A DNA stretch of 5,289 nucleotides. Origin: Desulfobacteraceae bacterium (GTDB taxonomy: Bacteria; Desulfobacterota; Desulfobacteria; Desulfobacterales; Desulfobacteraceae). The notes beneath the pieces were generated by a model, which had not been told where the DNA came from, did no database searches, and saw only the letters and a list, made by a program, of their open reading frames with translations. The position numbers and the translations under genes are program-made. The stretch is taken from positions 1 through 5,289 of the forward strand of contig JAABSK010000197.1 in the NCBI GenBank assembly GCA_011390435.1. The letters run 5' to 3'. Shown here one piece after another: positions 1 to 5,289 of the stretch (positions within the stretch are counted from its first letter, which is position 1; each line of letters starts with the position of its first letter).

Positions 1-1478
1 AAAGTTTTTTTAAGGCAGGTTATCAGCATCGTTTTTTTGTGGATTTGACACCATCGGCCAGCAGGTTTGTTGACATGGACAAGGATTATTCCGACGACAC
101 CTTTACGTTGCTGGTCGGCGGACTGGGAAAAGGCGGCAAGGGGTACTACTGCATTGATATCACCGATGCAGATGCGGTTCATTCCCTGACCCTGATTGAT
201 GATGTAAAATCCATGATTCAATGGGAGTTCCCTGCATCAGCAGATGCAGACATGGGGTATTCCTACAGCATTCCCGCCATTGTTAAATCCAATGCCACTG
301 CAGAGGAAAGTGTGCTGAAAAAGAAATGGGTGGTGATTTTTGGAAATGGATACGGTGCAGACAATGGAAATGCGGTCTTGTATATTCTCAATGCAGACGG
401 GACGCTGCTTCGAAAAATTGATACGGGTGTTGGTGGCTGCAACGGCCTTTCCACCCCTTCCGTGGTTGATGTGAATTTTGATTTACGGGCGGATTATGTG
501 TATGCCGGAGACCTTAAGGGAAACCTGTGGAAGTTTGATCTCACAGACAGCGACCCTGCCAACTGGAAGGTGGCGTATGAGGACGGCACAGGCAATCCAG
601 CCCCTCTTTTTTCCGTACCGGGAAAACCCATTACTGCAAAACCGGATGTCATGGAGCATTGCCGGAAAGGGCAGCAGGATACATCACTGTTATGTGACCC
701 GGATAATATCCTGAATGGTTATATGGTTATGTTCGGCACGGGTAAATATCTCAGCGAAGCCGACAGGACTTCAACTGACAGTCAGTACGTTTTTGGCATA
801 TGGGATTACGGGGACGACGCAGACAATAATGAATATCTTGGCACATTTAATGAAAGCGGCAGCCCTCAGTTGTCAAACATGGACCCGGACATTACCCTTC
901 TGGAACAGACAGAAGTGTATAACGGGACTCTGGGCGGCTATTATTTGAGGGTACTCAGTGACAACGATCCAAACTGGTCCATCACATGTGATACAACAAC
1001 CGGCCAGAGCGCGGATCCTGATCCTGCTGCCAAAGCCAATGCCGGCTGGTATTTTAAACTGCCCATTGCCGGAGAGCGAATCATCAAGGACATGATCATC
1101 CGGGACAGAAAATTGATTTATCTTACATTTACGCCGGACTCATCACCCTGTTCTGGTGGCGGCAATTCGATTATCCATGAAGTAAATGCCTGCACCGGCA
1201 GCCGCCTGAGCCAGGCCCAGTTTGATATCAACAATGACAGACAGGTGGGTTCCGGCGACATGATTGACATCGGTCTGGTTGATGGCAGCGGCAATACAAT
1301 TCTTGTGGCACCAACGGGAATACGACGTCCTGGAATGCTTCATCAGCCTGTCTTTATCAGATTCCCTGACAAGCCTGTGGAGATGAAAATCTTTTCAAGT
1401 TCTGCAGGCACCACCGAAACCATTTTTGAAAAATCAGAACCCCGTGGTCTTTTTTACTGGCGGACCACAGATGAATAA
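1..1478 (+). CDS. pilY1: PilY1-type type IV pilus tip/biogenesis protein, C-terminal beta-propeller part (5' end outside window)
   Basis: The frame is open to the first base (first full codon at 3), so the GTG at 39 is not the real start. The residues before it, reading GYQHRFFVD, are already the typical entry into the PilY1/PilC propeller domain. PilY1 is an exported calcium-dependent protein that sits at the pilus tip with minor pilins and acts in adhesion and in controlling pilus extension and retraction. Counting from the codon at 39, the sequence shows GGLGKGGKGYYCIDIT (27-42), then a DxNxDxxxD calcium loop (144-152, bases 468-494) running into DYVYAGDLKGNLWKFDL (152-168), the family hallmark. 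A second loop, DINNDRQVGSGD, lies at 396-407. The C-terminus (FYWRTTDE) matches the usual short W-R ending. The N-terminal region, often holding a von Willebrand A-like domain, is not in view. Two small secreted-protein genes follow closely, as in pilus operons. Identification is strong; the calcium role is inferred from the motif. Confidence 0.92.
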   Translation, partial: SFFKAGYQHRFFVDLTPSASRFVDMDKDYSDDTFTLLVGGLGKGGKGYYCIDITDADAVHSLTLIDDVKSMIQWEFPASADADMGYSYSIPAIVKSNATAEESVLKKKWVVIFGNGYGADNGNAVLYILNADGTLLRKIDTGVGGCNGLSTPSVVDVNFDLRADYVYAGDLKGNLWKFDLTDSDPANWKVAYEDGTGNPAPLFSVPGKPITAKPDVMEHCRKGQQDTSLLCDPDNILNGYMVMFGTGKYLSEADRTSTDSQYVFGIWDYGDDADNNEYLGTFNESGSPQLSNMDPDITLLEQTEVYNGTLGGYYLRVLSDNDPNWSITCDTTTGQSADPDPAAKANAGWYFKLPIAGERIIKDMIIRDRKLIYLTFTPDSSPCSGGGNSIIHEVNACTGSRLSQAQFDINNDRQVGSGDMIDIGLVDGSGNTILVAPTGIRRPGMLHQPVFIRFPDKPVEMKIFSSSAGTTETIFEKSEPRGLFYWRTTDE

Positions 1479-1484
1479 AGAGGG
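1478..1484 (+). promoter_or_regulatory. Ribosome binding site choosing the start at 1492
   Basis: AAGAGGG overlaps the last base of the pilY1 stop codon and lies 7 bases before the ATG at 1492. The upstream in-frame ATGs at 1426 and 1471 lack a comparable purine-rich stretch. The 1492 start also puts a clean signal peptide at the N-terminus. Confidence 0.6.
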
Positions 1485-1491
1485 CCTGGCA

Positions 1492-1821
1492 ATGAAACAA
1501 TTTTTGATTGTGGCGATCATGATATGCGCCTTTCCCATGGTGATATGGGCGGAAAATCCAACACTTATGGATATTCCCGCTATGGATCAGGTACGAAAAA
1601 AACAGACCGTGAATATCGGTGAATACAGCGGCCGTGGATTTGTTGATGATGTTCAGGACCGGCAGGTGGTGATCAATGATCAGCTGTTTGATTTCGCCCC
1701 GGGAATGATCATCACCGACCTTGACGGAAATCGGCGGATGAAAGCCTTGAGCAGCGGTATCTATGTCTATTATTTTTTAGACGCCAGCCGTCGGCTGTCT
1801 AAAATTGTTGTTGAAGAATAA
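1492..1821 (+). CDS. Small secreted protein downstream of pilY1, PilY2-like in position and build
   Basis: A 109-residue protein, counted from the ATG at 1492. In-frame starts at 1426 and 1471 exist, but the first would overlap pilY1 and both would put charged residues before the signal peptide. Residues 1-20 (MKQFLIVAIM to VIWA) form a signal peptide with likely cleavage after WA. The mature part is short and mostly beta: NIGEYSGRGFVDDV (41-54), then DRQVVINDQLFDFAPG (56-71), then a strand-rich end with IYVYYFLD (90-97). This suggests a small beta-barrel or SH3/OB-like fold, though no family motif settles it. It starts 13 bp after pilY1, the place occupied in Pseudomonas by pilY2, a small exported protein of similar size. 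I infer an accessory role in PilY1 export, stability or pilus function; homology to PilY2 is not demonstrated. It is a real gene by its signal peptide, spacing and ribosome site. Confidence 0.75.
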   Translation: MKQFLIVAIMICAFPMVIWAENPTLMDIPAMDQVRKKQTVNIGEYSGRGFVDDVQDRQVVINDQLFDFAPGMIITDLDGNRRMKALSSGIYVYYFLDASRRLSKIVVEE

Positions 1822-1841
1822 GCAATGGCGACAGGTGAACG

Positions 1842-2309
1842 ATGAAGCAAAGATTTATTTTTTTTCTGGTGATTCTGGCAGGATTGTTGTGGATTGAGCC
1901 GTCAGCGCTGGCCAGGTTTTATCAGTATGTTGACCCGGACGGCAATACAGCGTTCACAGATGATCTGTCAAAAGTGCCTGAGGATCAAAGACCGGTTGTT
2001 AAAACCTATGAATCGGTTACCAGCCCTCAGCGTCAGTCCCAAAAGGATATTGAGCCGCCCAAAGATCCTCCAGAAACCTCTGGTGATGCAGCTGTCCCTC
2101 CTGGGGATGATCTTGAAGCACAACGGCTTGCCATTGAAAAAGAGCATGACCGCCTTACAGAGCTGCACAGGCAGCTTGCCCGGGAGAAGGACCTGATCAA
2201 TACGCCTCAAAAGCAGGCGATATACAACCAGAAGGTGATCGAACTCAACAACCGGGTCGAGGCGTTCCAACAGCGAATTCAGGAATATAACCGGAAACTG
2301 GACCGCTGA
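1842..2309 (+). CDS. Exported DUF4124-domain protein with C-terminal coiled coil
   Basis: A 155-residue protein with a signal peptide (1-24, cleavage likely after SALA). A DUF4124-type segment follows (about 25-55), seen as RFYQYVDPDGNTAFTDDLSKVP: an aromatic Y-x-Y/W-x-D-x-x-G start with a later F-T-D. A proline- and acid-rich linker covers about 56-92, and a highly charged helix from 93 to the end carries heptad-like spacing (LEAQRLAIEK, LHRQLAREK, VIELNNRVEAF), a probable coiled coil. DUF4124 proteins are small periplasmic or envelope proteins of unknown function, common in proteobacteria. The ATG at 1842 is preceded by AGGTGA at 1833-1838, a rather short spacing. The gene begins 20 bp after the PilY2-like gene, so it probably shares the pilY1 transcript and may help in pilus or envelope assembly. 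That role is inferred from context only. No terminator hairpin is obvious after its stop. Confidence 0.85.
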   Translation: MKQRFIFFLVILAGLLWIEPSALARFYQYVDPDGNTAFTDDLSKVPEDQRPVVKTYESVTSPQRQSQKDIEPPKDPPETSGDAAVPPGDDLEAQRLAIEKEHDRLTELHRQLAREKDLINTPQKQAIYNQKVIELNNRVEAFQQRIQEYNRKLDR

Positions 2310-2334
2310 ATCTCCCTATGAGACAGCTGCTGGG

Positions 2335-2901
2335 CTATATCCGGGCATAATCGAATCCAGTGTATGGTTTTTTCTCCCGTAAAACCCGGCATGGATTTCC
2401 CGCAGCAACTGTGTTTGAGGGGATATCTTTTATTACAACTGAGTTTGCACCGATAATGACATTGTCTCCGATGCGAACTCCTGGCATCACAACGCTGTTC
2501 ATTCCAAGCCAGACATTGTTTCCGATGATGATCGGCGGGCTGTATTCATGAATGTCATAATCGCATTCGCTGTGGTTGGCACTGATCAGTCCAACACCCG
2601 GTCCCATCCTTAAATTGCTGCCGATCCGGATTCCGTTTCTCGCCTGTACATAACAGCCGGAATTCATTCCTGGTGCACATTGGTTTCCAACAGAGATGTT
2701 TTTGTAAAAAAGAATGCGGGAAGAAAAATGAACCGGCCAGGGCACAGGTCCATTAAGTCTGAAGATTTTCTGGGGGACAAAAAAATACAACAAGAAAATC
2801 AGATGAATCCCTTTTGCCTTAGGGTAAAATATCCGTACCCAGGATACTAAAAAAGAAAAGCGCTCGATTATCTGTTTTATCGTTTCAAGATCCTGTACCA
2901 T
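2335..2901 (-). CDS. Hexapeptide-repeat (left-handed beta-helix) acyltransferase, LacA/NodL/WbbJ type
   Basis: The preferred ATG at 2901 gives 188 residues, the usual size for this family. In-frame GTG at 2958 and ATG at 2931 would add 19 or 10 residues but have no ribosome site, whereas AGGT sits 6 bases before 2901. These enzymes move an acetyl group from acetyl-CoA to a sugar hydroxyl and act as trimers. Visible marks are NISVGNQCAPG (68-78), GCYVQARNGI (82-91), SANH with the likely catalytic histidine at 110 (bases 2572-2574), NNVWLG (128-133), repeating I-G-x-N turns (IGDNVIIGANSVV, 144-156) and the closing VAAGNPCRVLRE. An N-terminal stretch GIHLIFLLYFFVP (31-43) is strongly hydrophobic and may hold the enzyme at the membrane. 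It stands alone, opposite in direction to both flanking operons, with no glycosyltransferase beside it. The substrate is unknown; surface polysaccharide or a pilin glycan are guesses. Confidence 0.9.
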   Translation of the reverse strand: MVQDLETIKQIIERFSFLVSWVRIFYPKAKGIHLIFLLYFFVPQKIFRLNGPVPWPVHFSSRILFYKNISVGNQCAPGMNSGCYVQARNGIRIGSNLRMGPGVGLISANHSECDYDIHEYSPPIIIGNNVWLGMNSVVMPGVRIGDNVIIGANSVVIKDIPSNTVAAGNPCRVLREKKPYTGFDYARI

Positions 2902-2907
2902 TTTTTT

Positions 2908-2911
2908 ACCT
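2908..2911 (-). promoter_or_regulatory. Ribosome binding site choosing the acyltransferase start at 2901
   Basis: On the minus strand the sequence reads ACAGGTAAAAAAATGG. The AGGT core (2911 to 2908) lies six A bases before the ATG at 2901. The alternative starts at 2931 and 2958 have no such element, so this site decides in favour of the shorter protein. Confidence 0.55.
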
Positions 2912-2961
2912 GTATCAGTTGTTTCATCCATAACATCTGCAGATAATGACGTTACCACGAA

Positions 2962-2990
2962 TTGACATTTTGGGGAAATAGTTTTAGAAG
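2962..2990 (+). promoter_or_regulatory. Candidate sigma-70 promoter for the lipoprotein-coaBC operon
   Basis: A perfect -35 box TTGACA (2962-2967) is followed after 17 bases by TAGAAG (2985-2990), which matches the -10 consensus at four of six positions. Transcription would begin near 2997, giving a leader of about 40 bases before the start at 3040. It lies in the 138 bp gap between the divergent genes. The weak -10 box makes this plausible rather than certain. Confidence 0.5.
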
Positions 2991-3029
2991 AGAGTATCGG
3001 TGTGTTTGATGGCTAACCTGTGATCGTTT

Positions 3030-3036
3030 AGGAGGA
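3030..3036 (+). promoter_or_regulatory. Strong ribosome binding site of the lipoprotein gene
   Basis: AGGAGGA is a full consensus Shine-Dalgarno match and lies 3 to 4 bases before the ATG at 3040. It is the best site in the window and fits a first gene of an operon that sets translation for a coupled downstream gene. Confidence 0.75.
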
Positions 3037-3039
3037 AAT

Positions 3040-3555
3040 ATGAAGAAAAACCGTGCGTTGAGATTGGTCGTGTTCGTGGGCATGATGGCATTTTTGATGG
3101 TGGTGTTCACCGGGTGTTCGACCCTGGGAATTCAAGGAATGTCTGGTGGTGATACTGCTGCTTCGGATTCTACGGACCCAGGTCCCAAATCCAGAAAAAC
3201 CACTGCCGTGTATTATGATTTTGAAGATGTGCTGATTCCCATGGAGCTGAGTATTGTAAAAGAGAAAACCGTTGTGGTGTCCACTCCGGGATTCACCTCT
3301 GGTATCATCGCCCTCAAAGGCCGTGTGGAAAGGCGCTCTTTGTTTAATTTCTTCAATCATAATATGCAAAAGGACAACTGGAATGTGATTACCCAGATCA
3401 AATCGCCAGGGGCTACGATCATGGTTTTTCAAAAAACGACCAGAACAGCAGTGATCACGATCCGTGATGAGCAGTTCAATACGTTTGTGGAAGTAGGCGT
3501 GGCCCCGACAGTGACAGCGGAAACCGGTTTCTCCCATACGCCGCTGATGGAATAA
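3040..3555 (+). CDS. Uncharacterised lipoprotein coupled to coaBC
   Basis: A 171-residue protein with a lipoprotein signal: basic start (MKKNRALR), hydrophobic core, and lipobox FTGC with the lipidated cysteine at 26. The next residue is serine, not aspartate, which under the usual sorting rule points to the outer membrane. After a flexible Gly/Ser/Asp-rich linker (about 30-55) comes one compact domain (about 57-143). It starts YYDFEDVLIPMEL, continues with strands around TVVVSTPGF and IIALKGRVE, a helix SLFNFFNHNMQKDNW, then paired strands TIMVFQKTT and TAVITIRD. The order suggests a small alpha/beta domain with a G-R-V turn and an N-W before the last strands. The tail (about 150-171) looks disordered. 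I recognise the general look of this domain from deltaproteobacterial lipoproteins but can name no function. Its stop is 2 bp before the coaBC start, so translation is probably coupled; whether it has any link to CoA metabolism is unknown. Confidence 0.85.
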   Translation: MKKNRALRLVVFVGMMAFLMVVFTGCSTLGIQGMSGGDTAASDSTDPGPKSRKTTAVYYDFEDVLIPMELSIVKEKTVVVSTPGFTSGIIALKGRVERRSLFNFFNHNMQKDNWNVITQIKSPGATIMVFQKTTRTAVITIRDEQFNTFVEVGVAPTVTAETGFSHTPLME

Positions 3556-3557
3556 CC

Positions 3558-4754
3558 ATGTTTCAAGACAAGCAGATTCTTTTAGGGGTTACCGGCGGGA
3601 TTGCCGCATACAAGTCAGTGGAGCTTTTGCGGCTGTTCAAAAAAGCCGGCGCCCGCGTCAATGTGGTGATGACGCAAAGTGCAATGAAGTTTGTCGGCAA
3701 AACCACATTTGAGGTCTTATCTGAAAATCCAGTGCTGTCAGACCTGTATGCAGATACCCGATCATCCGTGACTCACATTGATCTGGCGACCGGGGCTGAT
3801 GCTGCTGTGATTGCACCGGCAACCGCCAATATTATCGGTAAAATGGCCGGTGGAATCGCTGATGACGCCTTGTCCACAACCCTGCTTGCGGTCAGCGCAC
3901 CTGTAATGATCTGCCCGTCCATGAATACGGATATGTACCAGAACATCCGTGTGCAGCGGAACCTGGATCTTCTTGAATCGGACGGCTGTCATATTCTGGA
4001 TCCGGATTCAGGTGTCCTGGCCTGTAAAACAGTCGGCGCAGGACGATTGCCGGAACCCTGGTTTATTTTTGACCGGGTGGCAGCCATGCTGACTCCAAAA
4101 GACCTGAAAGAAAAGCGGATTCTGATCTCTGCCGGTCCCACAGTGGAGCCGATAGATCCGGTCCGGTTCATCAGCAACCATTCATCAGGCAAGATGGGGT
4201 ATGCCATTGCCCGTGCTGCAGAAAAAAGAGGCGCAACAGTGACGCTGGTATCCGGTCCTGTCTCTCTTGATCCGCCAGTGGGAACCACCTGTATCCGTGT
4301 GCAGACCTGTGATGAGATGGCCGGTCAGATGCTGACGCTTCTGGAGCAGGCAGACATTATTATCAAGGTTGCAGCAGTGGCGGATTACCGGCCGGTGGAT
4401 GCAAAATCCCGGAAGATCAAGAAGAAAGATCACACGGATGGACTGTCCATATCTTTGACAGAAAATCCGGATATTCTGCGCCTGATCGGGGAAAAGAAAA
4501 CCGATCGCCAGTTTCTGGTGGGGTTTGCTGCTGAGACCCATGACCTTGATAAAAATGCCGTCCTGAAAATGGAAAAAAAGAATCTGGATATGATTGCGGC
4601 AAACCTTGTGGGACAGGAAGGATCCGGGTTCAAGGCCGATACAAACAAGGTCCGCCTTTTCTGCAGGGATGGATCACGCCTGGATATTCCGCTGATGGAA
4701 AAAGAGAGGGTGGCAAACGTTCTGCTCGATCATATCCGCAGGAAAATGGACTGA
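3558..4754 (+). CDS. coaBC: Bifunctional phosphopantothenoylcysteine decarboxylase / phosphopantothenate-cysteine ligase
   Basis: This cytosolic enzyme does two successive steps of coenzyme A synthesis: it joins cysteine to 4'-phosphopantothenate using CTP, then decarboxylates the product to 4'-phosphopantetheine with FMN. At 398 residues it is full length for the family. The N-terminal CoaC half (about 1-178) shows GVTGGIAAYKS (10-20), the catalytic histidine 73 in THIDL, APATAN (86-91), PSMN with asparagine 123, and the lid SGVLACKTVGAGRLPEP with cysteine 156. The C-terminal CoaB half (about 187-395) shows SAGPTVEPIDPVRFISNHSSGKMG (191-214, asparagine 207), AAVADYRP (272-279), the lysine run KIKKK (286-290) and ENPDIL (302-307). 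All key residues known from the E. coli enzyme are present, so it should be active. It starts 2 bp after the lipoprotein stop with no strong ribosome site of its own, consistent with coupling. A UDG-like gene follows at once. Confidence 0.97.
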   Translation: MFQDKQILLGVTGGIAAYKSVELLRLFKKAGARVNVVMTQSAMKFVGKTTFEVLSENPVLSDLYADTRSSVTHIDLATGADAAVIAPATANIIGKMAGGIADDALSTTLLAVSAPVMICPSMNTDMYQNIRVQRNLDLLESDGCHILDPDSGVLACKTVGAGRLPEPWFIFDRVAAMLTPKDLKEKRILISAGPTVEPIDPVRFISNHSSGKMGYAIARAAEKRGATVTLVSGPVSLDPPVGTTCIRVQTCDEMAGQMLTLLEQADIIIKVAAVADYRPVDAKSRKIKKKDHTDGLSISLTENPDILRLIGEKKTDRQFLVGFAAETHDLDKNAVLKMEKKNLDMIAANLVGQEGSGFKADTNKVRLFCRDGSRLDIPLMEKERVANVLLDHIRRKMD

Positions 4755-4761
4755 CGTGTCA

Positions 4762-5289
4762 ATGAAAGGGGTACACGCAGGCCAGCCTGGCAGTGCCGGA
4801 AGCCAGCTGTTGAAAATTATTGCTGATTTTTCCGGATACCTTCAGCGCCGCAAACAGACAGGGCTGCATTTTTTACCGGTTTCCCAGGAAGCCCTGTCTG
4901 TCATGGACAGATGGCACCATCCCCGGATACCGGCAGCTGCAGATGTTCCGGGCGAAGGAAATCTGGATGCTGATATTTTCATTATTGACAGTGACGGCAT
5001 CTTTTTCAACGGTGAGGCAGGAGCGCTGCTGCTTAAGATTCTCGACGCAATGACCCTTTCCAGGGAAGCGGTTTTTATCTGCAGTATTGATCATATGGCA
5101 GGGGTTCAAACCATTGTTCAGCAGAAAAATCCGAAAGTGATTGTTACTCTTGGAGAACCAGCCGGACAAGCGCTGCTGGAAACCCGGCAGCCGCTGGAAG
5201 GCTTCAGGGGCAGATTCAGCACCTTTTGCGGCATCAAGGTGATGCCCACCTTTCATCCTTCTTTGCTGCTGAAGCACCCGGAATACAAG
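4762..5289 (+). CDS. Degenerate uracil-DNA glycosylase superfamily (family 4-like) protein, 3' end outside window
   Basis: An open frame runs from the ATG at 4762 (or GTG at 4756, two codons earlier, 1 bp after the coaBC stop) through 176 codons to the last base without a stop. The C-terminal part is UDG-like: NPKVIVTLGEPAGQALLE (123-140) matches the family segment P-K-x-I-V-x-L-G-x-x-A-x-x-x-L-L, and MPTFHPSLLLKHPEYK (161-176) matches the second catalytic motif, with histidine 165. FFNGEAGALLLKILDAMTLSRE (81-102) fits the stretch that normally reads PFVGxAGxLL. The GExPG catalytic motif expected just before it is replaced by IFIIDSDG (72-79). The KCRPPxNR region and its cluster cysteines shrink to CSIDHMAG (107-114), and no N-terminal CxxC is visible. 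A working uracil glycosylase is therefore doubtful; a DNA-binding or structural role is a guess. It is probably in the coaBC operon. The frame is real: it spans the whole stretch with continuous family similarity. Confidence 0.78.
   Translation, partial: MKGVHAGQPGSAGSQLLKIIADFSGYLQRRKQTGLHFLPVSQEALSVMDRWHHPRIPAAADVPGEGNLDADIFIIDSDGIFFNGEAGALLLKILDAMTLSREAVFICSIDHMAGVQTIVQQKNPKVIVTLGEPAGQALLETRQPLEGFRGRFSTFCGIKVMPTFHPSLLLKHPEYK

Noticed and set aside
39..41. GTG as the start of the pilY1 frame.
   Set aside because: The frame stays open to the window edge, the upstream residues already match PilY1 (HRFFVD), and there is no ribosome site.
478..948. Two abutting plus-strand frames (78 and 77 codons) inside pilY1.
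   Set aside because: They lie out of frame within the conserved propeller sequence, including over the calcium loop, and have no family features.
1825..1845. A six-codon mini-frame (ATG GCG ACA GGT GAA CGA TGA) whose stop overlaps the DUF4124 gene start as ATGA.
   Set aside because: It looks like a leader peptide for coupling, but it is too short to distinguish from chance and has no ribosome site of its own.
2310..2334. Possible terminator between the convergent DUF4124 and acyltransferase genes.
   Set aside because: Only 25 bp, with no GC-rich hairpin followed by a T run on either strand; the small CAGCTG palindrome is not enough.
3005..3030. FNR/CRP-like site (TTTGAT...GTGATCG) between the candidate promoter and the lipoprotein start.
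   Set aside because: Only half-site similarity; the second half does not form the required inverted repeat.
3028..3537. A 169-codon minus-strand reading frame over nearly the whole lipoprotein gene.
   Set aside because: It mirrors a gene with a consensus ribosome site, lipobox and domain pattern. The antisense product is rich in His, Arg and Ser with no recognisable motif, so it is a shadow.
4785..4796. Inverted repeat GCCAGCCTGGC near the start of the UDG-like gene.
   Set aside because: A one-base centre cannot form a hairpin loop, and it lies within coding sequence; probably chance.
4873..5277. A 134-codon minus-strand frame and a 77-codon plus-strand frame (4820-5053) at the right edge.
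   Set aside because: The third frame from 4762 gives clear UDG-like motifs and runs through the whole stretch, so both others are shadows.

Overview
The window carries seven protein genes, packed tightly, and no RNA gene, mobile element, CRISPR array or long repeat that I can see. Base composition is roughly balanced. The combination of a PilY1-type pilus tip protein, a DUF4124 coiled-coil protein and a lipoprotein-coaBC-UDG-like cluster suggests a Gram-negative proteobacterium in the broad sense. My best guess is a sulfate-reducing Desulfobacterales-type member of Desulfobacterota. That assignment rests on gene style and memory of the families, not on a search.

Left part (1-2309, + strand): the 3' part of a pilY1 gene whose start lies before the window, then two small exported proteins. 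The first is a PilY2-like position and type of protein; the second has a DUF4124 domain followed by a coiled coil. Gaps of 13 and 20 bp point to one transcript, probably the tail of a type IV pilus minor-pilin/adhesin operon whose pilin genes lie further upstream.

Middle (2335-2901, - strand): a lone hexapeptide-repeat acyltransferase of the LacA/NodL/WbbJ type, convergent with the pilus operon (25 bp gap) and divergent from the next operon. The 138 bp upstream of its preferred start hold a plausible sigma-70 promoter for the rightward operon.

Right part (3040-5289, + strand): an uncharacterised outer-membrane-type lipoprotein, then coaBC (coenzyme A synthesis) 2 bp later. An unfinished reading frame starts 1 to 7 bp after coaBC and runs off the window end. 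That last gene has the C-terminal signature of a family 4 type uracil-DNA glycosylase. It appears to lack the usual catalytic GExPG motif and the iron-sulfur cysteines, which makes it the most unusual item here.

The two operons appear functionally unrelated: pilus assembly/adhesion on one side, CoA synthesis with a DNA-glycosylase-fold protein on the other. I found no convincing evidence of a wholly new multi-gene system. The degenerate UDG-like protein, the uncharacterised lipoprotein coupled to coaBC, and the pilY1-associated small secreted proteins are the parts that merit attention.
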